Assembly: GCA_013314775.1 (NCBI GenBank)
Contig: JABUFB010000010.1
Span: 1-64,000, forward strand
Direction of reading: 5' to 3'
Source of the DNA: Armatimonadota bacterium
GTDB lineage: Bacteria; Armatimonadota; Zipacnadia; Zipacnadales; JABUFB01
Length of the DNA: 64,000 nucleotides
Numbering within the stretch: the first letter of the stretch is position 1; each line of letters starts with the position of its first letter. Of this stretch, positions 16,695 through 25,294 are shown piece by piece. The notes beneath the pieces were generated by a model. The model was not told the origin of the DNA. It was given only the letters and a program-made list of their open reading frames with translations, and searched no databases. Position numbers and translations under genes: made by a program.

Positions 16695-18149
16695 CTACTC
16701 GAAGGCACTTGAATCGGGGTCAGGCGCGGCCGTCTGAGGCTCTGGCTCATCAGAGGGCGGTTTGAGCCACGAGCGGATCAATTCGCGCAGGGCGTTCTCC
16801 ACGGACTGGTTGATGGCCTGGGTCGCCCCGGGGCAGGAAACGCACTGAGTTCCAGGCAGCTCGCGCATCTGGCCGATGTTCCGCGCGATGTTCTCCTGTG
16901 CCGAGGCTTCCAGCACATTGCCGACCGGTTCAGGCCGGCAGGTGGCATGCCCCCCGCACCAGTACTGGGCGCCGTCGGGCAGTATGAAAGCCTGTGTCGG
17001 GCCCACGTAGCAACGCCGGGTCGCCGACAGCGCCGCCGGACGACCGGTGGCCGCCTGTTCGGCCCACGCGCGCAGGTCGCCGCTATGCTGAACCCGGTGG
17101 AAGGGGCTCATATAGGGCACCTTCGCGTGGATCGGCCCGCGCTGGTCGTCGGGTATCCCCCAGTCCCTCTGGAACTCTTCCCAGACAGCGTTCGCCGCAT
17201 CCCACGTCTCGGTGAAGAACTCTTCGTACTCGTCGGCGGTCAGGCGCAAGTGCTGATTGTTCTCCCCGCCCACGGGGATCAGGTGCAGGTCGAAGTCACG
17301 CGCTTCGGGGCCGGAGCCCGCCAGTTTCATGCCCAGAAGGAAACGCAGGAAAGCGGGGAAGTCCGGAGCATTGAGCCGGGTGAGCACGCAGTTTATGTGG
17401 ACCACAGGGTGCTGTGCGCCGAGCAGGCGCTTGGCAAGCTGCAGATTGTGGATGCCCCTGACAACCGCGGCCCAGCGCCCTGAGCAACCGTAGATCGCGT
17501 CCTGCACTTCGGGCAGGTGGCTGTCGAGAGACACGTGCAGACGACTCAGCCCCGAGGAGATGAGCTGCAGGGAGACCTCGGGCATGAGTCGCAAGGCATT
17601 CGTGTTCACATTGCAGGCGGCCCCGGCCGAGGTTGCCGCGCGGATGATCCCCTGAGCCCCCCACAAGACCTCGCCCTCGAGCAACGGCTCGCCCCCGGTG
17701 ATGAACAGATACGGGCCGTCACCCTCCTCCGGTATCACACTGCGCACAAGGGACAGCCAATGCTCCGGCGTCATGCGGCGTTGAACCGGGCGCTGGTTGC
17801 AGTAGATGCACCGGGGTGACATGTCACAGGCGAAATCAAGGTTCATGCCCACGAAGGAGAGACGCACAGGCACATCGGCCGGCCATTGTTCCGGCCACTC
17901 TCCCAGGGCCTCCAGGAGCCGATCTTCGTCGCGCTCGCCGCACTCGATCAGCGCTCGCACGCGCGGTTCATTGATTCGCTGGAGTTGCTCCACCGGCAGC
18001 TTGAACACATTCACAGGCCGCGAGGGCACGATCATGTTCTCGCGGGCAGCCTCCACCGCGCCGCCGGAGATCAGCGCCTGCCACCGGGGCTCCCGGGCGA
18101 GGGAATCCAGTCGCGCGGCGTGTTGAGCCGCGAGTTCAGGGAACTTCAT
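16695..18149 (-). CDS. Radical SAM protein with C-terminal SPASM-like cysteine cluster
   Basis: 484 residues. The [4Fe-4S] cluster motif is CDMSPRCIYC (Cys108, Cys114, Cys117): C-x5-C-x2-C rather than the canonical C-x3-C-x2-C. The SAM-binding ITGGEPLLEG follows. The C-terminal quarter has spaced cysteines (RRCYVG, YWCGGHATC, TQCVSCPG) as in SPASM or twitch auxiliary-cluster domains, used by peptide-modifying enzymes and anaerobic sulfatase maturases. A sulfatase with a CxPxR motif is encoded 16 kb away, which makes a maturase role thinkable. No precursor peptide is evident nearby, so the substrate is unknown. Start ATG 18149; convergent with the oxidoreductase. Confidence 0.82.
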   Translation of the reverse strand: MKFPELAAQHAARLDSLAREPRWQALISGGAVEAARENMIVPSRPVNVFKLPVEQLQRINEPRVRALIECGERDEDRLLEALGEWPEQWPADVPVRLSFVGMNLDFACDMSPRCIYCNQRPVQRRMTPEHWLSLVRSVIPEEGDGPYLFITGGEPLLEGEVLWGAQGIIRAATSAGAACNVNTNALRLMPEVSLQLISSGLSRLHVSLDSHLPEVQDAIYGCSGRWAAVVRGIHNLQLAKRLLGAQHPVVHINCVLTRLNAPDFPAFLRFLLGMKLAGSGPEARDFDLHLIPVGGENNQHLRLTADEYEEFFTETWDAANAVWEEFQRDWGIPDDQRGPIHAKVPYMSPFHRVQHSGDLRAWAEQAATGRPAALSATRRCYVGPTQAFILPDGAQYWCGGHATCRPEPVGNVLEASAQENIARNIGQMRELPGTQCVSCPGATQAINQSVENALRELIRSWLKPPSDEPEPQTAAPDPDSSAFE

Positions 18150-18173
18150 GAAATCGCTTCCCCATGTGATGAT

Positions 18174-20612
18174 CTACCCCACAATCAGCAGCCCGTAGAT
18201 AGGCACTTCGGGCACCCGGTAGACTGCAATACCGTCGCGCAGTTGGGGCCGAATAGTCAACTCCAAGCCCTCGGGTGTGCGGAAGATGCCTGTCCGCGGC
18301 GCATCTCCCTCATCCAGCCAGACCTCGATGTCCCGAGCGGGGTTCACACGCAACTTTCCCATGAAGTCGGCAGCGGTCGCTACGCGGTCGGGGTCTTCCG
18401 GCAACCCAAGGCGCACCATGGCTTCGCCCTGCTGGGTTCCGGAGTCCAACGAGATATCCTCTTCGGTCCACGTCGCGCCGCCGTCATTGGACCACGAGGT
18501 GCGGCGGGTTCTGGCGGATGTATCCACCCGGATCGCCACCCAATCCGGGTGGCCGTTGGGTGCGCCGGTGGCCCGGAAGATCACCTCGTTCTCAGGCTTC
18601 AGCAGTCCGTCGGGCACCGGAAGCTGGAACCACCCCGCCCCATTGAGTTGCGAGCCGGGAAGAGATCCGATCTCCCGGCCGTTGAGGGTCACCAAAAGCG
18701 AGAAGGCGTCCGTGGCGATGCCGCAGGTCGCCGCGAAGAACTTGAGGCTCAGGCCCGCAGCGGCCTGCGGGTCCGGCGTGAGAAGCGTCTTGCGGATACG
18801 CGCCTTCGTACTTGACAGGAAGGTGCGGGCTTCGGGGAGACCATCGTCATCGCCGATGTCCGAAGACTTCGGGGTGTCATAGGTGAAGTCGGAGTTGGTC
18901 AGATGCACCATGCGCGTGCGGCCGTCACGGCTGGTGAGCAGGTTACAGAAGACCTTGCCGTCAGACGGCGTTCCCCCACCACGGGAGACGTGCTCCAGCG
19001 GCCCGGCCATGCGGGCCAGGTCGGCGAGGAGTTCTGCCGGCGCAACGTCATCCAGGGGCCCGTCAGGTCGCCAGGCCCAGCCTTCGCCGAAAGCGACGGG
19101 CTCACCCGGGACGAGGGTGCTGATCCCCGGAGGGTCGGCATGTGGCAGGTTCAGCTCATCCGCCTGCGCAAGCGAGCCGACCTGCACCAGTGTTCCGCCG
19201 CCGGCGACCCACGATTCCACGGCATCGCACCGTTCCCCACTCAGGCAGCGGACCTCTGGCATGAACACGAGGCGGTACCGGGCGAGCTGCTCAGGCGTCA
19301 GGTCCTCCTCGATGAGCACCTCGTATGGGATTCCACAATGCTGCAGGGCACGGGTGGTCTGCGCCAGGGCATGCCGGGTGCTGCGCAGGCCCATCTCCGT
19401 GATAATCGCATGAACCACGGCCACCTTTGCGCCGGGTTGGGGCAGGTCGAAGAGGGGCATGTGGCGCTGGTGGAACTGTACGTACTGGTGGATCGCCTCC
19501 CGGTTCTGCACCTGGTACGGCTCGTCATTGGCGGTGATCTTTTGCTCACGCAGGGCGAAGGAGACGCAGCAGGTGCCGCCGGTCGCCATGGCTTCGGCAA
19601 GGGCCAGCTTGTGCTCCTCGGGATAGACGAAGGACTCGAGGATGCCCATCTCATTGCTCTTGTCCAGAGCCAGAGCGCGTGAGCGGCGCAGTGTTTGCGA
19701 CAGGCCGAGAAGCTGGCCCGTGGTCTTGCCGTGAGATGCGGCAAGGCCCAGCTTATACTTGAGCACTGTGCTATCCGTGGGCGGGAAAGTAAAGCCTTCC
19801 TCGATGAACACCAGATCGGTTGCGCCCTTGTTCACGAGATAACTGCTCCAGCCATACCCCACGCCGATGTTCGGCGAGATGAGTATCCCCGGACCGTAGT
19901 TCTCGTCCAGGTAGCGCTTGATCTCCCGGAAGAACCGGACCGCAGTGTCCGCGTCATAGCAGGCTTTGGCGAAACGCAGGTTGGGGAAGGCCTCCGGGTG
20001 CGAGAGGTCCATCTCGACGCCGAACTTGTTGCGAGTATAGTCGCGAAAGCCCGATCGGCAGTCGGCGCAGTGGCAGTCATAGTTCATGCAGTTGTCGAAG
20101 AAGATCGAGCCGATCTTCCCGCCGGGCCTGGACATGAGGCGGTCTACACGCTCTTTCATATACTCCAGCCAGATGGGACTGGAGTAGCAGCCGCCGTAGC
20201 GCTCGGGGTTGCTGTAGAGCAAGACCCGGGTGCCATCCGGCTTGAGGATGGTGCAGTTCTCAAGTTGCGGCGCTTTGGGAAACTCGGTGCGCCACCAGAT
20301 GGTCTTGCTGCAGATGTACGGCTGGCGGATGACCCCCGCAGTCTCGCCGATGAGCTGGGCCTCGTCATCCAGGTAGCTGATGGTCTGCATCAGGTTCCGG
20401 CCGCAGTAGAGGAGCAGCCTGATATTCGGAACATCCACGCCGAAGCCACCATTTTCCGTCCACTTGATGCGGCCGTCAATGTTCGCACCGTGGCCCCACT
20501 GGCAATAGCCGCGCCGAGCCCACGCCGGCTGTTCAGCGTGATCTTCCCAGTGGGCGAAGACGGACGATGAGACAAAAGCGAGCATCAGGGCAAAGTAGAG
20601 ATGCACGTGCAT
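18174..20612 (-). CDS. Secreted TIM-barrel glycosidase-like protein with beta-galactosidase-trimerisation-like domain
   Basis: 812 residues from ATG 20612, supported by AAGGAG 7 nt upstream and a signal peptide (HVHLYFALMLAFVSSSVFA). Residues about 40-330 read as a TIM barrel with Cys-rich loops (SIFFDNCMNYDCHCADC, ILISPNIGVGYGWSS, DLVFIEEGF). Residues about 415-520 resemble the Rossmann-like domain of GH42-type enzymes (LIEEDLTPEQLARYRLVFMPE, WVAGGGTLVQVGSL). The remainder is beta-rich. I cannot fix the catalytic pair; Asp and Glu residues in the FFDN and IEEG segments are candidates. Probably acts on an extracellular sugar polymer. Divergent from the sugar-catabolic operon that starts at 20847. 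Confidence 0.65.
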   Translation of the reverse strand: MHVHLYFALMLAFVSSSVFAHWEDHAEQPAWARRGYCQWGHGANIDGRIKWTENGGFGVDVPNIRLLLYCGRNLMQTISYLDDEAQLIGETAGVIRQPYICSKTIWWRTEFPKAPQLENCTILKPDGTRVLLYSNPERYGGCYSSPIWLEYMKERVDRLMSRPGGKIGSIFFDNCMNYDCHCADCRSGFRDYTRNKFGVEMDLSHPEAFPNLRFAKACYDADTAVRFFREIKRYLDENYGPGILISPNIGVGYGWSSYLVNKGATDLVFIEEGFTFPPTDSTVLKYKLGLAASHGKTTGQLLGLSQTLRRSRALALDKSNEMGILESFVYPEEHKLALAEAMATGGTCCVSFALREQKITANDEPYQVQNREAIHQYVQFHQRHMPLFDLPQPGAKVAVVHAIITEMGLRSTRHALAQTTRALQHCGIPYEVLIEEDLTPEQLARYRLVFMPEVRCLSGERCDAVESWVAGGGTLVQVGSLAQADELNLPHADPPGISTLVPGEPVAFGEGWAWRPDGPLDDVAPAELLADLARMAGPLEHVSRGGGTPSDGKVFCNLLTSRDGRTRMVHLTNSDFTYDTPKSSDIGDDDGLPEARTFLSSTKARIRKTLLTPDPQAAAGLSLKFFAATCGIATDAFSLLVTLNGREIGSLPGSQLNGAGWFQLPVPDGLLKPENEVIFRATGAPNGHPDWVAIRVDTSARTRRTSWSNDGGATWTEEDISLDSGTQQGEAMVRLGLPEDPDRVATAADFMGKLRVNPARDIEVWLDEGDAPRTGIFRTPEGLELTIRPQLRDGIAVYRVPEVPIYGLLIVG

Positions 20613-20846
20613 GGGAAGCTCCTTCAGGTCGGCTAGCGATTCATGCGCCGCGCAGGTAGGGCAGACCTGCAGGCCGCAAACGGGCATAGCCTGCGGCGGA
20701 TGGTTTGGCACGCCCCATACAGACGATCTGCACCCCAGGGCGCCAAGGTGTAGTCGTGCCGTCCGGCGAAAGACCTACGCGCCATCGGGACTACCGTCGG
20801 GGCCCACGGGGCTTCCGGCTTGCCCACTATCGAGGAGACCTGATTC
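20613..20846. other. Divergent intergenic region before the sugar operon
   Basis: About 230 bases between two divergent genes. It contains the inverted repeat GCAGGT / ACCTGC (20652-20657, 20665-20670; 7-nt loop) and flanking GCCGC/GCGGC arms (about 20672-20697). No convincing -35/-10 pair is seen. It must hold the control region for both transcripts. Confidence 0.4.
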
Positions 20847-22286
20847 ATGGACGCTGTGAAGCTGGGATTTGTGCCGTCGTATCGGAACCGCTGGACTGAG
20901 TGGACCCAGCGCATGCGCGATGAGAGCATGCGGGCGCTGTCCGCACTTCCGGGGGTGGAGGTGATCTCACCAGGCAGACTGGACGATTCAGGGCAGGCGC
21001 CGGCCGGATGCACCCAGTTCGGCGCGGTGCATGACCTGGACGAGGCAGAGATCGTCGCCGCGTATTTCGCCGCGGAAGGTGTGGATGCGGTGGTCGTCTG
21101 CCCCACTGACTTCGGGGACGAGCGCTCCACCAGCAAGATCGCCGAAAAGCTGGGCGTCCCGCTCATGCTTTACGCAACAAAGGAGCCCCCGGCATCCACA
21201 CTGCCCGGAATGGCGCGAGTTTCGGACTCGTACTGCGGCACCCTGTCCATCGCCGCCGGGCTGCACCGCAGGAGAATCCCCTTTCGCTTCGCCGGGGTGC
21301 TCTTTCCGGACGAGCCGCAGTTCGCGAAGGAACTCGGGGATTTCGCGGCGGCAGTGTCTGCGGTTAAGAGCCTGCGGAACGCGCGCATCGGTCAGATCGG
21401 GGTGCGCCCGCCGACCTTCGAGACCGTTGCTTACGACGAAGTGGCGATGGCGCGGAAATTCGGGCAGAACGTGATCTTCGCCAATCTCGACGACATCCTG
21501 TATGAAGTCCGCGGGATGAGCGACGCTGATCCGCAGGTCCTTGAGATCATGGCCGCCATCCGAGCCAGCGTGCCGACCATCACCGTCGACGAGCGATACC
21601 TCCTCAACGCCGCGAAGCTTGAGGCAGCGCTGGCCGGCTTCTGGTCAAAGCACGGACTATCGGCGCTGTCAATGCAATGCTGGCCCAGTATTCAGCGAGA
21701 ACTGGGCATTTCCTTGTGCGCGCTGTTCGGACGGCTCACCGACCGGCACATGCTGACCGCGTGCGAGGCGGACATTCTCGGAGCGCTGTCCATGCTCGCC
21801 CAGTATGGGGCGGCGCTGGGCGACAGTCTCCCCCACTTCGTGGACTGGACCATCCAGCACCGGGACAACCCGAATCAGCTACTGGCGTGGCACTGCGGGA
21901 ACGCACCCGTATGCCTTGCGGCGGATCCGGCGTCTGTTGCGCTGCGCTCCCGCAAGGACATGAAAGGCGAACTCCCGCCGGACCCGGAAGACCCGCAGGC
22001 AGGGCTATACCAGTTCCAGGTCAAGCCCGGTCCGGTCACCTTCTGCCGGTTGGCCGAGTATGACGGCGCATGGAAAATGCTCATCGCACGCGGCGAGATC
22101 CAGGCGTCCCCGGAGACCCTCGCAGGCACCTGGGCCTGGGTGGAAGTGCGCGACCACGCGGCGCTGTACCGCACGCTGGTGGAGGAAGGGTTCATACACC
22201 ACGCCAGCATGATCCACGGGGACCAGACCGAACCACTGCGGCAGGCATGCCAGTTCATGGACATCCAGCCTGTCGTGGTGGAGTAA
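20847..22286 (+). CDS. L-fucose/L-arabinose isomerase family protein
   Basis: 479 residues. The fold follows the FucI/AraA family, and likely metal ligands sit where expected: Glu307 (TACEADILGAL), Asp333 (HFVDW) and His349 (AWHCGN). Such enzymes interconvert aldoses and ketoses with Mn2+. It is shorter than FucI (about 590 residues), and the exact sugar cannot be read from sequence. It is the first gene of an operon in which a PfkB kinase starts 10 nt downstream and a class II aldolase overlaps the kinase. Isomerase-kinase-aldolase is the logic of deoxyhexose and pentose breakdown to dihydroxyacetone phosphate plus an aldehyde. Confidence 0.8.
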   Translation: MDAVKLGFVPSYRNRWTEWTQRMRDESMRALSALPGVEVISPGRLDDSGQAPAGCTQFGAVHDLDEAEIVAAYFAAEGVDAVVVCPTDFGDERSTSKIAEKLGVPLMLYATKEPPASTLPGMARVSDSYCGTLSIAAGLHRRRIPFRFAGVLFPDEPQFAKELGDFAAAVSAVKSLRNARIGQIGVRPPTFETVAYDEVAMARKFGQNVIFANLDDILYEVRGMSDADPQVLEIMAAIRASVPTITVDERYLLNAAKLEAALAGFWSKHGLSALSMQCWPSIQRELGISLCALFGRLTDRHMLTACEADILGALSMLAQYGAALGDSLPHFVDWTIQHRDNPNQLLAWHCGNAPVCLAADPASVALRSRKDMKGELPPDPEDPQAGLYQFQVKPGPVTFCRLAEYDGAWKMLIARGEIQASPETLAGTWAWVEVRDHAALYRTLVEEGFIHHASMIHGDQTEPLRQACQFMDIQPVVVE

Positions 22287-22296
22287 GGAGCGGAGC

Positions 22297-23274
22297 ATGG
22301 CAAAGTGCGACATTGTGGGTGTGGGAATGTCCACGCTGGATGTGCTCCTGCGCGTCGGCGACATGCCCACCTGGGAGAGGCCCGGCAGGCTCGCGGATTT
22401 CGGGCTGGATGGCGGAGGACCAGTGGCGACCGCATGTGTTGCCGCAGCGAAGCTGGGCGCGCGCGTGGGGTACGTCGGTACGAAGGGCAATGATATCGCG
22501 GGCGAACTCAAGGCCCGATTCCTGGCAGATGCCGGAGTGGACATCAGCCGAATCGTGGAAACGGGAGTGCCGGAAGACCAGATTATCTGCGTCTACGTCC
22601 AGGAGGGCACTGGCGAGCGCGTTTTCAGCGGACTGAAGCGCCTCGGCGAGGCCAAGCTGCCGGTGGAGGCACTGGATCGCGAGTACATTCAGGCTGCCCG
22701 GTACCTGCACCTCGACGGATACCACGAGGACTGCGCGCGACAGGCGGCCATGTGGGTGCACGAGGCCGGAGGGCTGGTGTGTCTGGACGGGCGGCGCTCC
22801 GACGGCCATCCCCTGCCGCAGACTCTGGTTGAGCTGATTTCCCACGTCGATATACTGATCTGCGGCGCCGGGTTCTGCCAATCACTCTCGGGCGAGGAGG
22901 ACATTTGGATCGCGGGGCCCAGGGCGCTGGAGCACGGTCCGCGGATCGTGGTGGAGACCCGGGGCGAAGAAGGCGCGTACACTTTCACGGCCGACGAACA
23001 ATTCCACACCCCCGCCTTCGAGGTGGACGTGGTGGACACGACCGGCGCCGGCGACGTGTTCCATGGAGCATATCTCGTGGGGCTCTTACAAGGCTGGAAC
23101 CTGCGGGACGTCGCTGTTTTCGCCACTGCCGTCTCCGCGAGCAAGTGCACGAAACTCGGAGGACGCGCGGGTATCCCGTGTATAGAGGACGCCCTCGACT
23201 TTCTGCGACAACGCAGCATTCATTTTCTATCACGGATTGGAGCAACAGATGCCGCTGGTCTCAATCGTCAATGA
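22297..23274 (+). CDS. PfkB-family carbohydrate kinase
   Basis: 325 residues, typical ribokinase-family length. N-terminal GVGMSTLDVLLRVGDMP and GGGPVATACVAAAKLG give the sugar-binding region; the C-terminal VDTTGAGDVFHGAYL motif has the catalytic base Asp253. Expected to phosphorylate the ketose made by the upstream isomerase, probably at C1, as the downstream aldolase requires. Classic fucose or rhamnose pathways use FGGY kinases here, so the PfkB enzyme points to a different sugar or a replaced step. Start ATG 22297 with a GGAGCG just upstream. The last 26 bases overlap the aldolase gene. Confidence 0.88.
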   Translation: MAKCDIVGVGMSTLDVLLRVGDMPTWERPGRLADFGLDGGGPVATACVAAAKLGARVGYVGTKGNDIAGELKARFLADAGVDISRIVETGVPEDQIICVYVQEGTGERVFSGLKRLGEAKLPVEALDREYIQAARYLHLDGYHEDCARQAAMWVHEAGGLVCLDGRRSDGHPLPQTLVELISHVDILICGAGFCQSLSGEEDIWIAGPRALEHGPRIVVETRGEEGAYTFTADEQFHTPAFEVDVVDTTGAGDVFHGAYLVGLLQGWNLRDVAVFATAVSASKCTKLGGRAGIPCIEDALDFLRQRSIHFLSRIGATDAAGLNRQ

Positions 23275-24100
23275 ACTCAGACGCGCAAGCAAGGAGCATT
23301 TCGCTGTCCCGCTTTTCGGTGCATTCGACGGGTTCGCGGTGGAGGGAATCCTTGCCGCCGCCGAGGAGCAATCCGCGCCCGTAATCATCGGCATCTACGG
23401 AGGCGCGCTGGAACACCCGGATGGCCGCCCACTCGTGGAGTATGTCAAGGAACGCGCCAAAGCAAGCCCCGTGCCAGTCTCGCTCATGCTGGACCACGGG
23501 CGCTCGGTGCCGGAATGTCTCGAGGCCCTGGACTGCGGCTTCACGGACGTGATGTTCGACGGTTCGAAGCTGCCCCTGGAAGGCAACATCGCGAGCACCC
23601 GGCAAGTCATCGAGGCCGCGCGCAAGGCCGGCGCGGGAGTGGAGGCCGAACTCGGACACGTGGGCCTCGGGAGGGACTACCAGTCCTTCGGTGCACAGCG
23701 GGAGGGCTTCACAGACCCCGACGACGCCGCGCGGTTTGTGGAAGAGACCGGTGTGGACTGCCTCGCCATCGCCATCGGCACCGCCCATGGGCTGTATGCG
23801 GGCGATCCGGAGATCGACATGGAACTGCTGGCCACACTGAACGCCAGGCTTCCGCTGCCCCTGGTGCTCCACGGTGGCACGGGCTGCTCGGATGAGCAAT
23901 TCCGAGACGCCATTGCGGAGGGGATTGCGAAGGTCAACATCTCCACAGACCTCCTGGTGCAGACGGCGGCGAGGCTGCGGGAGCTGGGTAGAGACGACAC
24001 AACGGGGTATTTCGACTTCTGCAAGGCGATCAAAGCCAGTTACCGGGAGCTTTCGCTGCGGTACCTGGACGTGTTCGGGGCGTGCGGCAAAGTCTTGTGA
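23249..24100 (+). CDS. Class II fructose/tagatose-bisphosphate aldolase family protein
   Basis: 283 residues from ATG 23249 (TTGGAGC 8 nt upstream), inside the end of the kinase gene. Zinc and phosphate sites are visible: LMLDHGRS, EAELGHVG, AIGTAHGLY, LHGGTGCSDEQF and KVNISTDL, all typical of the FbaA/GatY family. The reaction would be cleavage of a ketose phosphate to dihydroxyacetone phosphate and an aldehyde, or the reverse. Operon position suggests it cleaves the product of the PfkB kinase. Substrate stereochemistry is not predictable. Confidence 0.9.
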   Translation: MPLVSIVNELRRASKEHFAVPLFGAFDGFAVEGILAAAEEQSAPVIIGIYGGALEHPDGRPLVEYVKERAKASPVPVSLMLDHGRSVPECLEALDCGFTDVMFDGSKLPLEGNIASTRQVIEAARKAGAGVEAELGHVGLGRDYQSFGAQREGFTDPDDAARFVEETGVDCLAIAIGTAHGLYAGDPEIDMELLATLNARLPLPLVLHGGTGCSDEQFRDAIAEGIAKVNISTDLLVQTAARLRELGRDDTTGYFDFCKAIKASYRELSLRYLDVFGACGKVL

Positions 24101-24158
24101 GTGCGCTTTCGCGGTGCACTCCGCGGCAGCAGACACCAGGAGAGGACTACTCTTTGCA

Positions 24159-25241
24159 ATGAAGCCCACCTGCATGAGGGACCGGATCATCGCGGTGATC
24201 CACGGATATGAACTGGACCGCGTGCCCTTCGTCCAGTATGACGGCATAGCCGCGCCAAACCAGGAGATCTGGGACGTCGTCGGACGTGACAACCTCGGCA
24301 TCTTGCGCTGGACCGCGGTACACAGCTTTCACACGCCGAACTGTTCGATGACGTCGGAGCAGGTGGAGATCGGCGGGCGCAGGGGCATGCGCAATACACT
24401 CTCGACACCCGCAGGGACCCTGAGCGAAGAGCGCCTGTATGAGCCTACCTACAACACCACCGCCGCTCACTCCCACTATGTGCGCGAGCCAGAGGACTAT
24501 GAGGTCCTCCTGTCGTACCTGCGCGACATCCAGGTGCACGAGTATCGCGACGGGTACCTCGCAAACCGGGAAGCTCTCGGCGAAGACGGGTTGCCATTGG
24601 TGGCCGTCGCCCGAACGGCCTACCAGCAGCTGTGGATCCAGTGGGTCAGCCTCGAAAACCTGGCGCTGCATCTCATTGACTGCCCCGAGATCATGGCGGA
24701 TGTCATCGCAGAGCTGAATCGCATCGAACTGCAGATCTTCGACTGTGTCTATGCGGTTGCGAAGGAGGAGCCCCTCCATTTCGTGGATTTCCCGGACAAC
24801 ATCACCGCGCCGACCATCGGCGAGCGGTACTTCCGGCAGTTCTGCCTTCCCATGTACCAGCGTCTGGCGGAGATGATGCAGGACGTGCATGTGAAGGTCT
24901 TCTGCCACATGGACGGCGACCTGAGGCCGCTGTGGAAGGCGATCGGCGAGTCCGGCCTGCAGGGCGTCGATTCCTTCTCACCGCCGCCGGACAATGACAC
25001 CTCGCCCGCAGACGCCTTGCGCGAGTGGCCCGAGATGCGCCTGTTCCTGAACTTCCCATCTTCGGTGCATGTAGCCGAACCGCAGCGCGTATACCAGGCG
25101 GCCATGGATATCCTGCAACAGGCGGGGGCGTCTGGACAGCTTCAGATCCAGATCTCGGAGAATGTTCCACCCGGTGTCTGGCGCAGCAGCTACCCGCAGA
25201 TCGTCCGGGCGATCCACGACTTCGCCTCAGAAATGGCGTAG
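24159..25241 (+). CDS. Uroporphyrinogen decarboxylase (URO-D)-like family protein
   Basis: 360 residues from ATG 24159; a GGAGAGG lies further upstream than usual, so ATG 24174 is an alternative. The overall pattern is that of the URO-D/MtaA barrel: RDRIIAVIHGYELDRVPFVQYDG at the start, a FVDFPDNITAPTIGERYFRQF helix, then KVFCHMDGDLRPLW and GVDSFSPPPDN. True HemE enzymes and corrinoid methyltransferases differ in the His/Cys pattern after the sixth strand; here it is CHMDGD. No haem or cobalamin gene is near. In a sugar operon it may be a demethylase for methylated sugars, which is speculative. Confidence 0.7.
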   Translation: MKPTCMRDRIIAVIHGYELDRVPFVQYDGIAAPNQEIWDVVGRDNLGILRWTAVHSFHTPNCSMTSEQVEIGGRRGMRNTLSTPAGTLSEERLYEPTYNTTAAHSHYVREPEDYEVLLSYLRDIQVHEYRDGYLANREALGEDGLPLVAVARTAYQQLWIQWVSLENLALHLIDCPEIMADVIAELNRIELQIFDCVYAVAKEEPLHFVDFPDNITAPTIGERYFRQFCLPMYQRLAEMMQDVHVKVFCHMDGDLRPLWKAIGESGLQGVDSFSPPPDNDTSPADALREWPEMRLFLNFPSSVHVAEPQRVYQAAMDILQQAGASGQLQIQISENVPPGVWRSSYPQIVRAIHDFASEMA

Positions 25242-25294
25242 CCATCTGCATCGCATACCACCTGCACCTGGTTGGAGGGCTCTGGAGATAACGC

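Noticed and set aside
16695-18149. Radical SAM gene as the glycyl radical activase
   Set aside because: Activases have C-x3-C-x2-C and no SPASM-like C-terminus, and it lies 40 kb from the glycyl radical gene.
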